Positions 35,866-45,209 of a DNA stretch of 64,000 nt are shown here, in pieces. Position numbers and translations under genes: made by a program. This DNA is from an uncultured Helicobacteraceae bacterium (GTDB lineage Bacteria > Campylobacterota > Campylobacteria > Campylobacterales > Sulfurimonadaceae). Position 1 is the first letter of the stretch. Each line of letters begins with the position of its first letter. The stretch covers positions 1 through 64,000 of the forward strand of contig CAMZLS010000011.1 in the NCBI GenBank assembly GCA_947311765.1. Direction: 5' to 3'. A model generated the notes under the pieces. That model did not search any database. It saw only the letters and a list, made by a program, of their open reading frames with translations, and had not been told where the DNA came from.

Positions 35866-36207
35866 TTATTTTTTTGATATATTTAGCTGATATATATCAT
35901 TTATACTCGAAATCTCCGCATTTTTCATAAAATAAGTGTGTAAAAGATGGTTTAAACGGTTCTGGTTAAAACGCCAATAATGCTCTGCATCAAACTCTTT
36001 ATGCTCTTTCATAGCAGTAAAAAGTTCTTCATTGCTCATAGATGGCTTCGTGATAGATGCAAGCATTATAGCTTCAAGTTCAGCAATAGAGTTCTCATTT
36101 GTATCATCATCTGCCAAAACCTTGTTTGGTAAAAAAACATAAATCTTCCACATCGATATGATTAAGGCGATGATAAACAGTATCATCATTATCGTGCCTA
36201 TATCCAT
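35866..36207 (-). CDS. Small membrane-anchored hypothetical protein
   Basis: The 113-residue protein has one N-terminal membrane helix (about 4-22, GTIMMILFIIALIISMWKIYVF) and a soluble helical remainder containing KEFDAEHYWRFNQNRLNHLLHTYF. I know no domain for it. A palindrome (36217-36226) lies just upstream, between it and cmoA. Confidence 0.6.
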   Translation of the reverse strand: MDIGTIMMILFIIALIISMWKIYVFLPNKVLADDDTNENSIAELEAIMLASITKPSMSNEELFTAMKEHKEFDAEHYWRFNQNRLNHLLHTYFMKNAEISSINDIYQLNISKK

Positions 36208-36246
36208 TTTATTCCTTTACATGTAAGTATAGTGTACAATATATTT

Positions 36247-36954
36247 ATGAAAGATAAAGTATTTGAAACACCAATAGAAAAACAGTTTGAATTTGACGCA
36301 GATGTAGCGGCCGTCTTTGATGATATGCTAGAGCGCTCTGTTCCTTTTTATAAAACTTCTCAAGCCATGAGCAAGGCTTTGGCTCTCAAGTACCTTGGAA
36401 AAAATGCAAGGATTTACGATTTGGGCTGCTCTACAGCGAGTCTTCTTTTAGATATTGAGAGAGATTTAGACCAAGAGGTAGAGCTTATAGGCTTAGATAA
36501 TGCAGAAGCTATGTTGGTGCAAGCACAGAAGAAGTTAGAAGTTTTTAACTCCAAGATAGAGCTAGTCCATGGGGATATCTTAGAGTATGAGTATAAAGAG
36601 TGTGATGTGATGATCTCAAACTATACACTCCAGTTTATACGCCCACTCATACGAGAAACCTTAGTGCAAAAAATTTCTGAAGCCTTACATGTAGAGGGTG
36701 CTTTTATCTTTAGTGAAAAGGTGATAAGTGAGGACAAAAAGCTTAATAAAGAGCTTATAGATATCTACTATGGCTTCAAAAAAGAGCAAGGCTACAGCAC
36801 CTACGAAATCATGCAAAAACGTGAAGCCTTAGAAAATGTCCTTGTCCCTTACAGTGAAGCAGAAAATATCGAGATGGCAAAACGAAATGGATTTTCCCAC
36901 TGTGAGGTAGTTTTTCGCTGGGCGAATTTTGCTACTTTTATCGCGATAAAGTAG
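36247..36954 (+). CDS. cmoA: Carboxy-S-adenosyl-L-methionine synthase
   Basis: The 235-residue SAM-dependent enzyme converts SAM and prephenate to carboxy-SAM for the cmo5U modification of tRNA wobble uridines. Visible are the SAM-binding strand IYDLGCSTAS, IGLDNAEAML, the YTLQF(I) block and the family motif PFYKTSQAM. The start is the ATG at 36247 (MKDKVFETP); a GTG at 36232 is in frame but less likely. CmoB is not in the window. The exact palindrome at 36217 lies upstream and a one-mismatch copy at 36685 inside. Confidence 0.9.
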   Translation: MKDKVFETPIEKQFEFDADVAAVFDDMLERSVPFYKTSQAMSKALALKYLGKNARIYDLGCSTASLLLDIERDLDQEVELIGLDNAEAMLVQAQKKLEVFNSKIELVHGDILEYEYKECDVMISNYTLQFIRPLIRETLVQKISEALHVEGAFIFSEKVISEDKKLNKELIDIYYGFKKEQGYSTYEIMQKREALENVLVPYSEAENIEMAKRNGFSHCEVVFRWANFATFIAIK

Positions 36955-36955
36955 A

Positions 36956-37162
36956 TTACCAAACTTTTTGAGAGCTACGCTCTGGCTTAGGCTCTTGGGA
37001 ATGAAAGTCGATTAAATTCTCATCGCAATCTTTATGATAATACCCCTGAAGGTCATAATATTCATGGCATGAATTATAGTAACGTTCACTAATGCCATGT
37101 TTATTGACACAGCCACTAAAAAGCGAAAGAGTGATGATAAGAGTAAGTATTACATGTAACAT
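36956..37162 (-). CDS. Small lipoprotein
   Basis: The 68-residue protein has a lipoprotein signal (LTLIITLSLFSGC). The mature region is rich in Tyr and His. It is convergent with cmoA, with one base between the stops. An exact TTACATGTAA at 37150 directly follows the start codon and encodes its second to fourth residues, Leu-His-Val. The function is unknown. Confidence 0.6.
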   Translation of the reverse strand: MLHVILTLIITLSLFSGCVNKHGISERYYNSCHEYYDLQGYYHKDCDENLIDFHSQEPKPERSSQKVW

Positions 37163-37268
37163 CTTGCAATTGTAGCCAAAGAAGCTGTTTATTTGCTAAT
37201 GGTATAATTAGAGTCTTAGATTAAATATCAGAAAACTCAAGTGCATAATTTGGGTTAAAGGAGAGCAG

Positions 37269-39557
37269 ATGCTTGATTATATGGTGTCGATACTTGCGGC
37301 TATCTTAGCTTCTCATGTTAGCCCAGAACAATTAGCGGTGGATAAAATTATTGCATATGCACAAAGTAGTACTAATTCTGCTCCTACTGTAATTGATTAT
37401 CATAATGCAGGTATTTTGGATGTTACTGCAGATAATTTATCAGAGATGAATTATCTTGTGGACTCTTTAGAGGGGAGTGATGTTGACAGTGAAGCAGAAC
37501 GTTTGGCATTGGTACCACTCTTAACGCTTGAGTTAGTTCCTTTAGAAGATATAGAAAAAGTGGAGTATTTTGCGCCATTTAGTGTCGCATCAGAGATTGT
37601 ATATGGTGGTTCTCAAAAGGTTCACTACTATGTTGAGAGTAACACAAGTGAGCATATAGAGCTCAATGTAACAGATGCAGGGGTGATAAATATCGCAGCA
37701 CTTAATTTGGCAAGTTCTACTGGGGAGAGTAGGGTAAATCTTATCGCTTTTACAAATTCTCAGGCACAAAGTAGGAATTTTATTTTCCATGTAAGTCCTG
37801 CAACTTTTACAGAATTTAGCCCTTTGGCATTTACAATGATAAGTGATGAAGTTTGGGACGAGACTGCGGTACGAAAAGTATTGAATACATTTGCTTATGG
37901 TGGTCATGCGAGTGACATTCAGATAAAAACATGGGCAGACATGCTTCCTCGTTATGCAATTGTACAGATGCTGACTTTTGATGCACACAATAACTATCTC
38001 TCACCAATACAAAATATATTGCCACAGACAAGTTCACTAGAGACGCTTGCTCGCTTTTGGAGCAGTGATGATGCCAACAACACACTTAATTCAGAGTATC
38101 GTTCCTACTTTGATATAGATTCATGGAGTGCTCCATCAAACGCTTGGATGCTTGGAGTAATGATGCGAGGACTCAATCCGTTTTTGAGTCGTGTAGGACT
38201 TTTTGAGAGTAACTATCATATGTCTATAAACCAGCGTGCAGGCATCTATCCTCTACCTATCCTTCACCATTATGACAATATTGTTGCCAAATTAGCACAG
38301 AATCTCTCTTATGAAAAAGTTTTAGCACAGGGAGCAAAAAATGCAGCTGTTGCTTATCAGTATGGACACAATTACAACACTTTTGAAGATGGAATTTTTC
38401 GTGGAAATGAGGATTTCGCAAGAGAGTATCATCAACTCTTTTTTGGAATCTTAGGTGAATATGATCACTCTTATCATGAATTAACCGCAATTCCAAATAC
38501 AGCACGTGCTCTTACAGATATGCAAGCGTATTGGAGAAGTGAGGCAGAGGGAGGTCCTGATAGCGAAATAGTTTTTGGTACTCAAAAACATTACAGTGGT
38601 GATTTGGATATTTTAAAGCATACTATTAGCGGTGCTGATGCAAGTGCGAAGATTGATGCTATCGCCTCAGTGGCGATAAATCATCAAGAGAGTTTAGATA
38701 ATCTGCCTATTATGATTATTCAGCACTTTGCAGATGACAATCTCTCTAGCCAAAAGATTGAGACTATTCAAGAGAGTTGGGCGCAGATGAATCAAAAATC
38801 TCTGCTTCCATTTTTGTGGGCGTATAGTGTTTCAAGTGAGTTTCATAATCCAACACGCTATAAGTATGCAAGCTCTATAGAGCGTATTATGCGTATTGAA
38901 AATCTTATGATTGTTGATAATGATGAACATAAGTATATGCTTGATTATCCAGGGTGGGAACTAGAAGAGGAAGGGATTCGTGTTTTTGCTCCAATTCATG
39001 ATGTTTTTGGGCATCAGACAGGATTGGAAGCCTCTGATAATGCCAATATTTTCCAAATTAATTATAACTTAAGCACCAGAAGACCATGGACATATACAAA
39101 GAGTTATTATTGTGAACAAGATGAAAATTATGAGTGTAAATATCAAGATGATAACGGTGTAGATATAGGGCTTTGGGAGAAGAATTGGAAAGATAAAATT
39201 CCAGCAGATTCAGAGGGAAAATATAAGGTAGAGGATGTGGCATTATGGCTTTGGAATCACTTTATTGGTGATGGTGCAAAGCATTATGGTGTCTTAGAGA
39301 GAGCTCATATCATAGCCTTATTAAATGGAAAAGATTTGGCATTATTCTTAGATGAGAATGATCCTTTGCGAGTCTATACGGAAGCTGAATTAGAGAGTGA
39401 CAATGCCATTTTGTCTCTACTACATGATGCCTCTATTGCTCTTATGGATTTAGACAGTAGTGATATAGAACTAAGGCGTGATGCTGATTCTCGAGTTGGT
39501 TTAGCTATCGCTTTTATCGTAACAACACCATATATATACCTAGAAGAGGGAAGATAA
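37269..39557 (+). CDS. DUF1800-family protein
   Basis: The 762-residue protein has a cadherin-like or Ig-like N-terminal part (about 95-180) and a DUF1800 domain (about 195-760), with the N-terminal helix pattern TAVRKVLNTFAYG and conserved WxxHF-type segment (LWLWNHFIGDG). It is paired by a TAATG overlap with a DUF1501 protein, the usual partner of DUF1800. Export is likely, though the N-terminal hydrophobic stretch is weak. The molecular function of the pair is not established. Confidence 0.78.
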   Translation: MLDYMVSILAAILASHVSPEQLAVDKIIAYAQSSTNSAPTVIDYHNAGILDVTADNLSEMNYLVDSLEGSDVDSEAERLALVPLLTLELVPLEDIEKVEYFAPFSVASEIVYGGSQKVHYYVESNTSEHIELNVTDAGVINIAALNLASSTGESRVNLIAFTNSQAQSRNFIFHVSPATFTEFSPLAFTMISDEVWDETAVRKVLNTFAYGGHASDIQIKTWADMLPRYAIVQMLTFDAHNNYLSPIQNILPQTSSLETLARFWSSDDANNTLNSEYRSYFDIDSWSAPSNAWMLGVMMRGLNPFLSRVGLFESNYHMSINQRAGIYPLPILHHYDNIVAKLAQNLSYEKVLAQGAKNAAVAYQYGHNYNTFEDGIFRGNEDFAREYHQLFFGILGEYDHSYHELTAIPNTARALTDMQAYWRSEAEGGPDSEIVFGTQKHYSGDLDILKHTISGADASAKIDAIASVAINHQESLDNLPIMIIQHFADDNLSSQKIETIQESWAQMNQKSLLPFLWAYSVSSEFHNPTRYKYASSIERIMRIENLMIVDNDEHKYMLDYPGWELEEEGIRVFAPIHDVFGHQTGLEASDNANIFQINYNLSTRRPWTYTKSYYCEQDENYECKYQDDNGVDIGLWEKNWKDKIPADSEGKYKVEDVALWLWNHFIGDGAKHYGVLERAHIIALLNGKDLALFLDENDPLRVYTEAELESDNAILSLLHDASIALMDLDSSDIELRRDADSRVGLAIAFIVTTPYIYLEEGR

Positions 39558-40966
39558 TGAAACGCCGTGATTTTATAAAACTCTCAGCATTTACAGCCTT
39601 AGCTTTAGTAAGCTTTTCTGAGAATGTATATGCTTCAGAAGTTATTCCTAAAACAGTGATAAATATTAGTCTTGATGGTGGGCCAGATTTTCGCCATCTT
39701 ATTGTTCCTGCTTTTAGTAGTGAAGAGGGTAGCTATGGTTTGGAATACGCGAAGACGAGAGCTTCTATTTTTGATGTAGCAATGACAAATGAAGCACTTC
39801 AAGCTAATTTTGATGATCATTATGATGCTATTAATATTAGTGGTGTGGATTGTGGTATTTTAAAATCTTGTGAATGGCTTAAAGATGAGATTAATGCGCA
39901 AAATGTAGCGATCATAAACAATGCTATCGCTTCAACAAACAGGGACCATCATCATTCAATCCTTATTTTAGAGAGTGGTTCTCTCTTGACAGGTTCACAT
40001 GATGTGGAAGTGAGTGGATGGTTAGGGCGTGGCGCAAAAGCTTTAAATGCACATGTTGTCTCTGTAAGTAGTGGAGTACGCCTTGTCTGCAATGGTCCTC
40101 ACGCTACTGATGCAAAAGCACATGATAATAGCGTGGTTATCTCCAATACGCATAGCCGAAATGCAGGTCTATACAACTATGATACTCAAGCTGATTTAGA
40201 TAGTGGCTCTTCTGGATACAAGTATAATGAAAGGGCAATATTGAGTCGCTCTTTGAGCAGCTATTATAGTGCTAAAAGGGATCTTATAGATCAGGGAAGT
40301 CCTTATGAAAAGTTTATGAAACATGAGGAGAAGCTTCGCCTTTTTGGAGATCAGCTTAAAGCACGTCTTGATACAGTAGCTTTGCCTCAAAGTATAATTA
40401 ATCTTTATGAGGGAGAGAATACTTTAAGCTCAAAATATTTTGGCAGACAAATTCGTAGCCTTTATGATAGTTTTGCAAGCCAAGATATTTTAAGTATGCG
40501 TTATGCAAGTTTAGAATATACAGGCTGGGACTCTCACAAGCATCAACGTGCGCAGATAGAAGCAAAATATAGTGATATGTTCGGAGCAGCTAAAGGTCTA
40601 GCAACACTCCAGAGTGAGCTTGAATTATTAAATAGTGGAATCAATGATGGCAGCGTGATTATAATTAGTGGTGAGTTTGGTCGCCAGCTCAAAAGTAACG
40701 GTGATAATGGAACAGACCACGGTAGAGGAAACAGTGTTCTAGTTATCGGGAAAAAAATAAACGGTGGCTTTTATGGAGATCCTTTTCCTTCAGATGAGAT
40801 TGACAAATTAAGTGTAAAAAATGAAGATATAACAGGAAAAACCTCTATCTTTCAAATTTATGCAAGAGTTTTAGAGTGGCAAGAAGCAGGATTAGGAGAG
40901 AGTGTTTTTGACTTAAGCGCTCAAGCAATAGAAGATGGAGTTGATTTTTCTAATCTTTTAAGTTGA
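39557..40966 (+). CDS. DUF1501-family Tat-exported protein
   Basis: The 469-residue protein has a twin-arginine leader (MKRRDFIKLSAFTALALV). It shows the alkaline-phosphatase/sulfatase-like DUF1501 pattern: LDGGPDFRHL near the start, TNRDHHHS, GWDSHKHQ, ISGEFGRQLKSN and the metal-type GTDHGRGN. The export route through Tat suggests it folds with a cofactor or metal in the cytoplasm. It is coupled in translation to the DUF1800 gene. Confidence 0.85.
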   Translation: MKRRDFIKLSAFTALALVSFSENVYASEVIPKTVINISLDGGPDFRHLIVPAFSSEEGSYGLEYAKTRASIFDVAMTNEALQANFDDHYDAINISGVDCGILKSCEWLKDEINAQNVAIINNAIASTNRDHHHSILILESGSLLTGSHDVEVSGWLGRGAKALNAHVVSVSSGVRLVCNGPHATDAKAHDNSVVISNTHSRNAGLYNYDTQADLDSGSSGYKYNERAILSRSLSSYYSAKRDLIDQGSPYEKFMKHEEKLRLFGDQLKARLDTVALPQSIINLYEGENTLSSKYFGRQIRSLYDSFASQDILSMRYASLEYTGWDSHKHQRAQIEAKYSDMFGAAKGLATLQSELELLNSGINDGSVIIISGEFGRQLKSNGDNGTDHGRGNSVLVIGKKINGGFYGDPFPSDEIDKLSVKNEDITGKTSIFQIYARVLEWQEAGLGESVFDLSAQAIEDGVDFSNLLS

Positions 40967-40972
40967 GCTTAT

Positions 40973-41620
40973 TTATCGCGCTTTAAAGCTCTCTTTTGTT
41001 TTACAAAACTCCCTCAAAAAGCACTCATTTTCACACTTGGGATTTTTAGCAGTACAGATATAGCGTCCAAAAAGTACCATGCCTTGATGAAGTTGATGGA
41101 GGTTTGTTTTGAACTTTCTTACCAAAGTTGCTTCTGTTTTGAGAGCAGTCTCATCATCACTTAAACCCAAGCGGTGTGCTACGCGAAACACATGTGTATC
41201 AACCGCCATTAAATTAGCCCCTGTGTATTCTATCATCACAACATGCGCTGTTTTTTGTCCAACGCCTGCTAGGGTGATAAGGTCTTTTTCATTTTGGGGA
41301 ATCTCACCATCATAAACATCAACAACCCTCTGTGCCATAAGTATAATATTTTTGGCTTTATTGTTGAAAAATGAACAGCTGTTTATGATTTTTTTGACAT
41401 CATTAATATCTGCTTTTGCAAGTGCATAGACATCGGGATATTTTTCAAAAAGTGTAGGTGTTAGCATATTGACGCGTTTATCAGTGCATTGTGCCGAGAG
41501 AGCAACAGCAACGACTAGTTCATAAATATTTTTATAAGTGAGTTCAGTAACAGCTTTGTCGTATCGTGAAACAAAAGCTACTTTTATAGCTTCTATCTCT
41601 TTTTTTGTTGCTTTTTTCAT
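40973..41620 (-). CDS. nth: Endonuclease III
   Basis: The 215-residue base-excision repair glycosylase/AP lyase acts on oxidised pyrimidines. The helix-hairpin-helix LAGVGQKTAH holds the catalytic Lys; the catalytic Asp is in MAVDTHVFRV. The C-terminal Fe-S cluster Cys spacing is C-x6-C-x3-C-x5-C, with one more residue than the usual x2 in the middle. It is convergent with the DUF1501 gene. In Campylobacter the same gene lies next to peb4 and fba. Confidence 0.94.
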   Translation of the reverse strand: MKKATKKEIEAIKVAFVSRYDKAVTELTYKNIYELVVAVALSAQCTDKRVNMLTPTLFEKYPDVYALAKADINDVKKIINSCSFFNNKAKNIILMAQRVVDVYDGEIPQNEKDLITLAGVGQKTAHVVMIEYTGANLMAVDTHVFRVAHRLGLSDDETALKTEATLVRKFKTNLHQLHQGMVLFGRYICTAKNPKCENECFLREFCKTKESFKAR

Positions 41621-41692
41621 AAAAGCATTTTAACATTAAAGCTCTTATGCTACAATTGGTAATCAATAATCAATTAAAGATGAGGATTACTA

Positions 41693-43195
41693 GTGTGGTT
41701 GCTAAAATGGATTGAGAATATTATCAGCGCAGAACCAGAAGTAGAGGCTCGCCAAAGCATAGATAAAGAGTTTTACTTTAAATTACTCGATCTTAACTGT
41801 GACGCTATCGTCTTTTATAGTGATGATGCTGGTTGTGTGGGCGCAAATAAGCAGTTCCTTTCCCTTTTTCATTTTAATTCTTTAGATGACTTTTTAGATA
41901 AACATAAAACATTAAGAGCTCTTTTTAGTGATGAAGATGACATTATCACTGCTGAAGATGATAGATATTGGCTTGATTATATTTTGCAGATGTATCCTAA
42001 TGGCTATGGAGTCCGCTTTTTAGATAGCGATGAGCATATTATCCATATACAGATTTTTGTGAAAACTATAGTCCATAATAAGAAAAAACTCTACTATATC
42101 ACTTTAAAAGAGGCTAAAGAGTTACAGCAGATACAGTCTCATCTCGTGGCTACGGAAAATACGAAAAAGAATTTTCTCTCTAGTGTTGGTATGCAGTTTA
42201 GAACGCCAATGCAGGGTATTCTTGGGTTTGTGAAGATGTTAGAGCGTACTATGCTTGACAGCACACAAAAAGCTTATCTTTCTCAAGTATCCATTGCCGC
42301 ACAAGAGCTCACGGTAAATCTTGAAACACTTCTTGATACAGCAGAGATGGAAGTCTCTCCAAGTTCAAACAGCAGTGATAGTTTTCATCCCTTTATTGAA
42401 ATAGATACGCTTATAAACTCTTTTGTACAGAAGGCAAAAGAGCATCAAGTTAAGATTTATAGTGATATTGATGTAAGTTTACCAAAAACACTTCAAGGTG
42501 ATAGTAAAAAAATAAAACAGCTCCTTGTTTATCTCTTAAAATATGCCTTGGAAATTGCTTATAAGGATGCAGATATTATCTTTTCTATGCAAAAGAGTGA
42601 GAAGAGCCATCTTGATAATATAGTTCTTGAATGTTTTATGGCTATTAGTAACACTATTGCTGATCCTGCTCGTGATGATTTAAGCATTATTCGTAAACTG
42701 ATCTCTCTTTTAGGTGGTGAACTTTTCATTACATGTAAGGATGGAAATTCTGCTGAGCTCTCTTTTGTTATCTCTTTGGATTCTCGTGACGAACCTGAGC
42801 TTATGATAGATAAAAAAGTGCAAGCATATTCTGTTTTAGTTGCAGAGGATAACCGTATCAATCAAAATTTGATGCGCTTAATGCTCCAAGAGTATGGATT
42901 ACATGTAAGTGTTGCTGATAACGGACAAGATGCTATAGATAAAGTAAAGCAAGAGAGTTTTGATCTTATATTTATGGATATAGATATGCCTGTGAAAAAT
43001 GGTATAGTAGCAACAAAAGAGATAAAAGAGTATCAAAAAGAGTCCTCTGTACCCATTGTGGCTTTAACAGCCTTAGCCATGCAAGGTGATAGGGAACGTC
43101 TGCTTAATGAAGGTTTAGATGACTATATAGCAAAACCTCTCAGACGAGAGATGCTTGTATATATACTCAACAAATACTTAGATATAGGAGCATAA
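41693..43195 (+). CDS. Histidine-less pseudokinase with C-terminal receiver domain
   Basis: The 500-residue protein starts with GTG (GAGG 8 bases upstream). A PAS-like sensor (about 25-140) is followed by a dimerisation helix that reads FLSSVGMQFRTPMQG, where the usual SHE(F/I)RTP has Met at the phospho-acceptor His (M167). The ATPase region (about 230-370) also lacks clear N and G boxes. The C-terminal receiver (about 380-495) is intact: VAEDN, FMDIDMP and TALA, Lys in AKPL. It likely receives phosphate from a partner, probably the next gene's kinase 3 bases downstream. It is cytoplasmic. Confidence 0.85.
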   Translation: MWLLKWIENIISAEPEVEARQSIDKEFYFKLLDLNCDAIVFYSDDAGCVGANKQFLSLFHFNSLDDFLDKHKTLRALFSDEDDIITAEDDRYWLDYILQMYPNGYGVRFLDSDEHIIHIQIFVKTIVHNKKKLYYITLKEAKELQQIQSHLVATENTKKNFLSSVGMQFRTPMQGILGFVKMLERTMLDSTQKAYLSQVSIAAQELTVNLETLLDTAEMEVSPSSNSSDSFHPFIEIDTLINSFVQKAKEHQVKIYSDIDVSLPKTLQGDSKKIKQLLVYLLKYALEIAYKDADIIFSMQKSEKSHLDNIVLECFMAISNTIADPARDDLSIIRKLISLLGGELFITCKDGNSAELSFVISLDSRDEPELMIDKKVQAYSVLVAEDNRINQNLMRLMLQEYGLHVSVADNGQDAIDKVKQESFDLIFMDIDMPVKNGIVATKEIKEYQKESSVPIVALTALAMQGDRERLLNEGLDDYIAKPLRREMLVYILNKYLDIGA

Positions 43196-43198
43196 AAG

Positions 43199-45136
43199 AT
43201 GCACTACACAACAAAATTTCAAAAATCTACAAAAACTCACTTTTCACTACTGCTCTCTTTCTCAAATCTTGAGAAAAATCCGCTTATATATCTAAATGAA
43301 TATGAGAGAATAGTGGCTTGTAACAGTGCAACTTTAGAGCTTTATGGAGTGAAAAATCTCGAAGAACTCTTAAATAAAACTACGCAACTCAATGATAGTT
43401 TTGTGGATGAAAAGCCCTATTTTCACTCTAAAACTGAGGGTTGGTGCGAGAAAGTTTGTGCCCTTGGTGAGCAGAAAGTAAAGATAAATCTACCACAAAC
43501 AGCGCTCAAAATATACACCTTAGAGATGGAACATAACCGTATAGATGGATACTCTTATTTTATTGCTGTTTTGCGAGATACTACAATTTTAGATAGAGCA
43601 AAACAGGCACAACACTATTTTGAGTCATTTAAACAGAAGTTTCTTCATAGTATTTCACATGAGTTTCGTACACCTATAAATGCGATTGTTGGTTACTCTG
43701 ACTTACTTGAAAATACGGCTCTAAACCAAGAGCAAAATGAATATCTAGGTATGATAGAAAAAAGCACCTCTTCCATGATGCAAAATGTAGCAAATTTATT
43801 GCAATTGATGGAGCTAGAAAGCGGTCTTATAAAGCTTAGTTTAAAAGAGTATAACCCTCTCAAAGAGTTTGAGCAGATAGCAGAAAATTTTGCTGATTAT
43901 GCGAATGCTAAAGATATTCAGTTGATGATGCTTATTGATCCACATCTTCCAAAATTACTTATGGGTGATAAGATGAAGATTAAGACGGTAGTCTCAAGTT
44001 TAATAGATAATGCACTTAAATTTACCCCAGAAGGTGGTAATGTTTATGTGGAGATTAAACTACGATCACATAAGAATAAAAATGCAGAGATAGAATTTGT
44101 TGTTAATGATACGGGGCCTGGTATATCTGATAATCGCGTGAGAACTTTGTTGCGTCCCTTTGCTTCTGCTTGGGAAAATCGTGAGCGTGGGATAAATGGT
44201 TTAGGCATAGGACTAAGTCTTTCTCACAAACTATTAGCATTGATGGATTCAAAATTAAAGTTAAATAGTGAGATTAATAAGGGAAGCCGTTTTTCATTTA
44301 CAATAAGAAACTCTATTGTTCAAGAGGGCTCTTTCGAATTTGTAGTAGGAAGCTCTTGCGCAATCTGGGCAGAAGATCCTCGCACTGCGGTTCAGGCAAA
44401 ATTATTGCGTAATTATTTTGATCTTTTTGATGTGAAATCTATTGAGATTGATGGTCTGGCAACTCCAGTATTGAAAGATGTTGATATCTTGTTTATTGTC
44501 ACTGATCGTATTACTCCTAGGCGTATAGCAACACTGAGAAGTTCTTTTGCAAAATTGAAACTTGTGCCTGTTTTTAGAGAGAGTGATAGAGAAAAATTTG
44601 ATGAGCATTGTGATGATTTTGATGCAACTATAAGTTTTCCTCTTTTACCACTGAGTCTTCATCGTACGCTCGCAGTTCTTTGGGGAAAAATGCCAAAAGA
44701 GTATATTTATTCGAGAATGAAAAAATCTTCTGATAAAGAATTCCATGATGTGAAAATCTTGGTTGCAGAAGATAATAGTATCAACCTTAAACTTCTTGAA
44801 ACTATCCTAACACAAGAAAATTATAAAGTCGTTACTGCTAAAAATGGTCAAATTGCGGTTGATCATTATCTCAAAGAAGAGTTTGACATAGTCTTGATGG
44901 ATATTGATATGCCAATTATGGATGGTGTCACTGCTAACCGCCTTATCAAAGAGGTCAATAAATTTGATAAACGACCATTTACGCCAGCTATAGCCTTAAC
45001 AGCACATGCACTCTCTGGTGATGAAGAGCGTATTATGAAAGCAGGACTTGATGGACACATTCCAAAACCAATCAATAAAGAGTATCTGCTTGAAACAATT
45101 GAGCGTTTTTTACAAATGAAGCGAAAAAAGATCTAA
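43199..45136 (+). CDS. Hybrid sensor histidine kinase
   Basis: The 645-residue protein has a PAS-like domain (about 25-135) and HisKA with H154 in SISHEFRTP. The HATPase_c has N box SLIDNALKFTPEGG, G1 NDTGPGIS and G2 GLGIGLSL. A degenerate receiver (about 385-505) and an intact receiver (about 520-640, VAEDN, LMDIDMP, KPI) follow. No membrane segment is visible, so it senses a cytoplasmic signal. It forms a unit with the upstream pseudokinase-receiver, and phosphorelay between the two is likely. No output DNA-binding protein is adjacent. Confidence 0.9.
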   Translation: MHYTTKFQKSTKTHFSLLLSFSNLEKNPLIYLNEYERIVACNSATLELYGVKNLEELLNKTTQLNDSFVDEKPYFHSKTEGWCEKVCALGEQKVKINLPQTALKIYTLEMEHNRIDGYSYFIAVLRDTTILDRAKQAQHYFESFKQKFLHSISHEFRTPINAIVGYSDLLENTALNQEQNEYLGMIEKSTSSMMQNVANLLQLMELESGLIKLSLKEYNPLKEFEQIAENFADYANAKDIQLMMLIDPHLPKLLMGDKMKIKTVVSSLIDNALKFTPEGGNVYVEIKLRSHKNKNAEIEFVVNDTGPGISDNRVRTLLRPFASAWENRERGINGLGIGLSLSHKLLALMDSKLKLNSEINKGSRFSFTIRNSIVQEGSFEFVVGSSCAIWAEDPRTAVQAKLLRNYFDLFDVKSIEIDGLATPVLKDVDILFIVTDRITPRRIATLRSSFAKLKLVPVFRESDREKFDEHCDDFDATISFPLLPLSLHRTLAVLWGKMPKEYIYSRMKKSSDKEFHDVKILVAEDNSINLKLLETILTQENYKVVTAKNGQIAVDHYLKEEFDIVLMDIDMPIMDGVTANRLIKEVNKFDKRPFTPAIALTAHALSGDEERIMKAGLDGHIPKPINKEYLLETIERFLQMKRKKI

Positions 45137-45209
45137 AACTTCGCTTTGTTAGTTATCTGTTTGATATAGCCATTTATAATTCGTCCACTTAAACTTTACA
45201 AGGATTATA

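Noticed and set aside
37590-38085. Overlapping antisense frames in the DUF1800 gene
   Set aside because: No Shine-Dalgarno or recognisable protein features; Cys/His-rich composition is typical of antisense reading.
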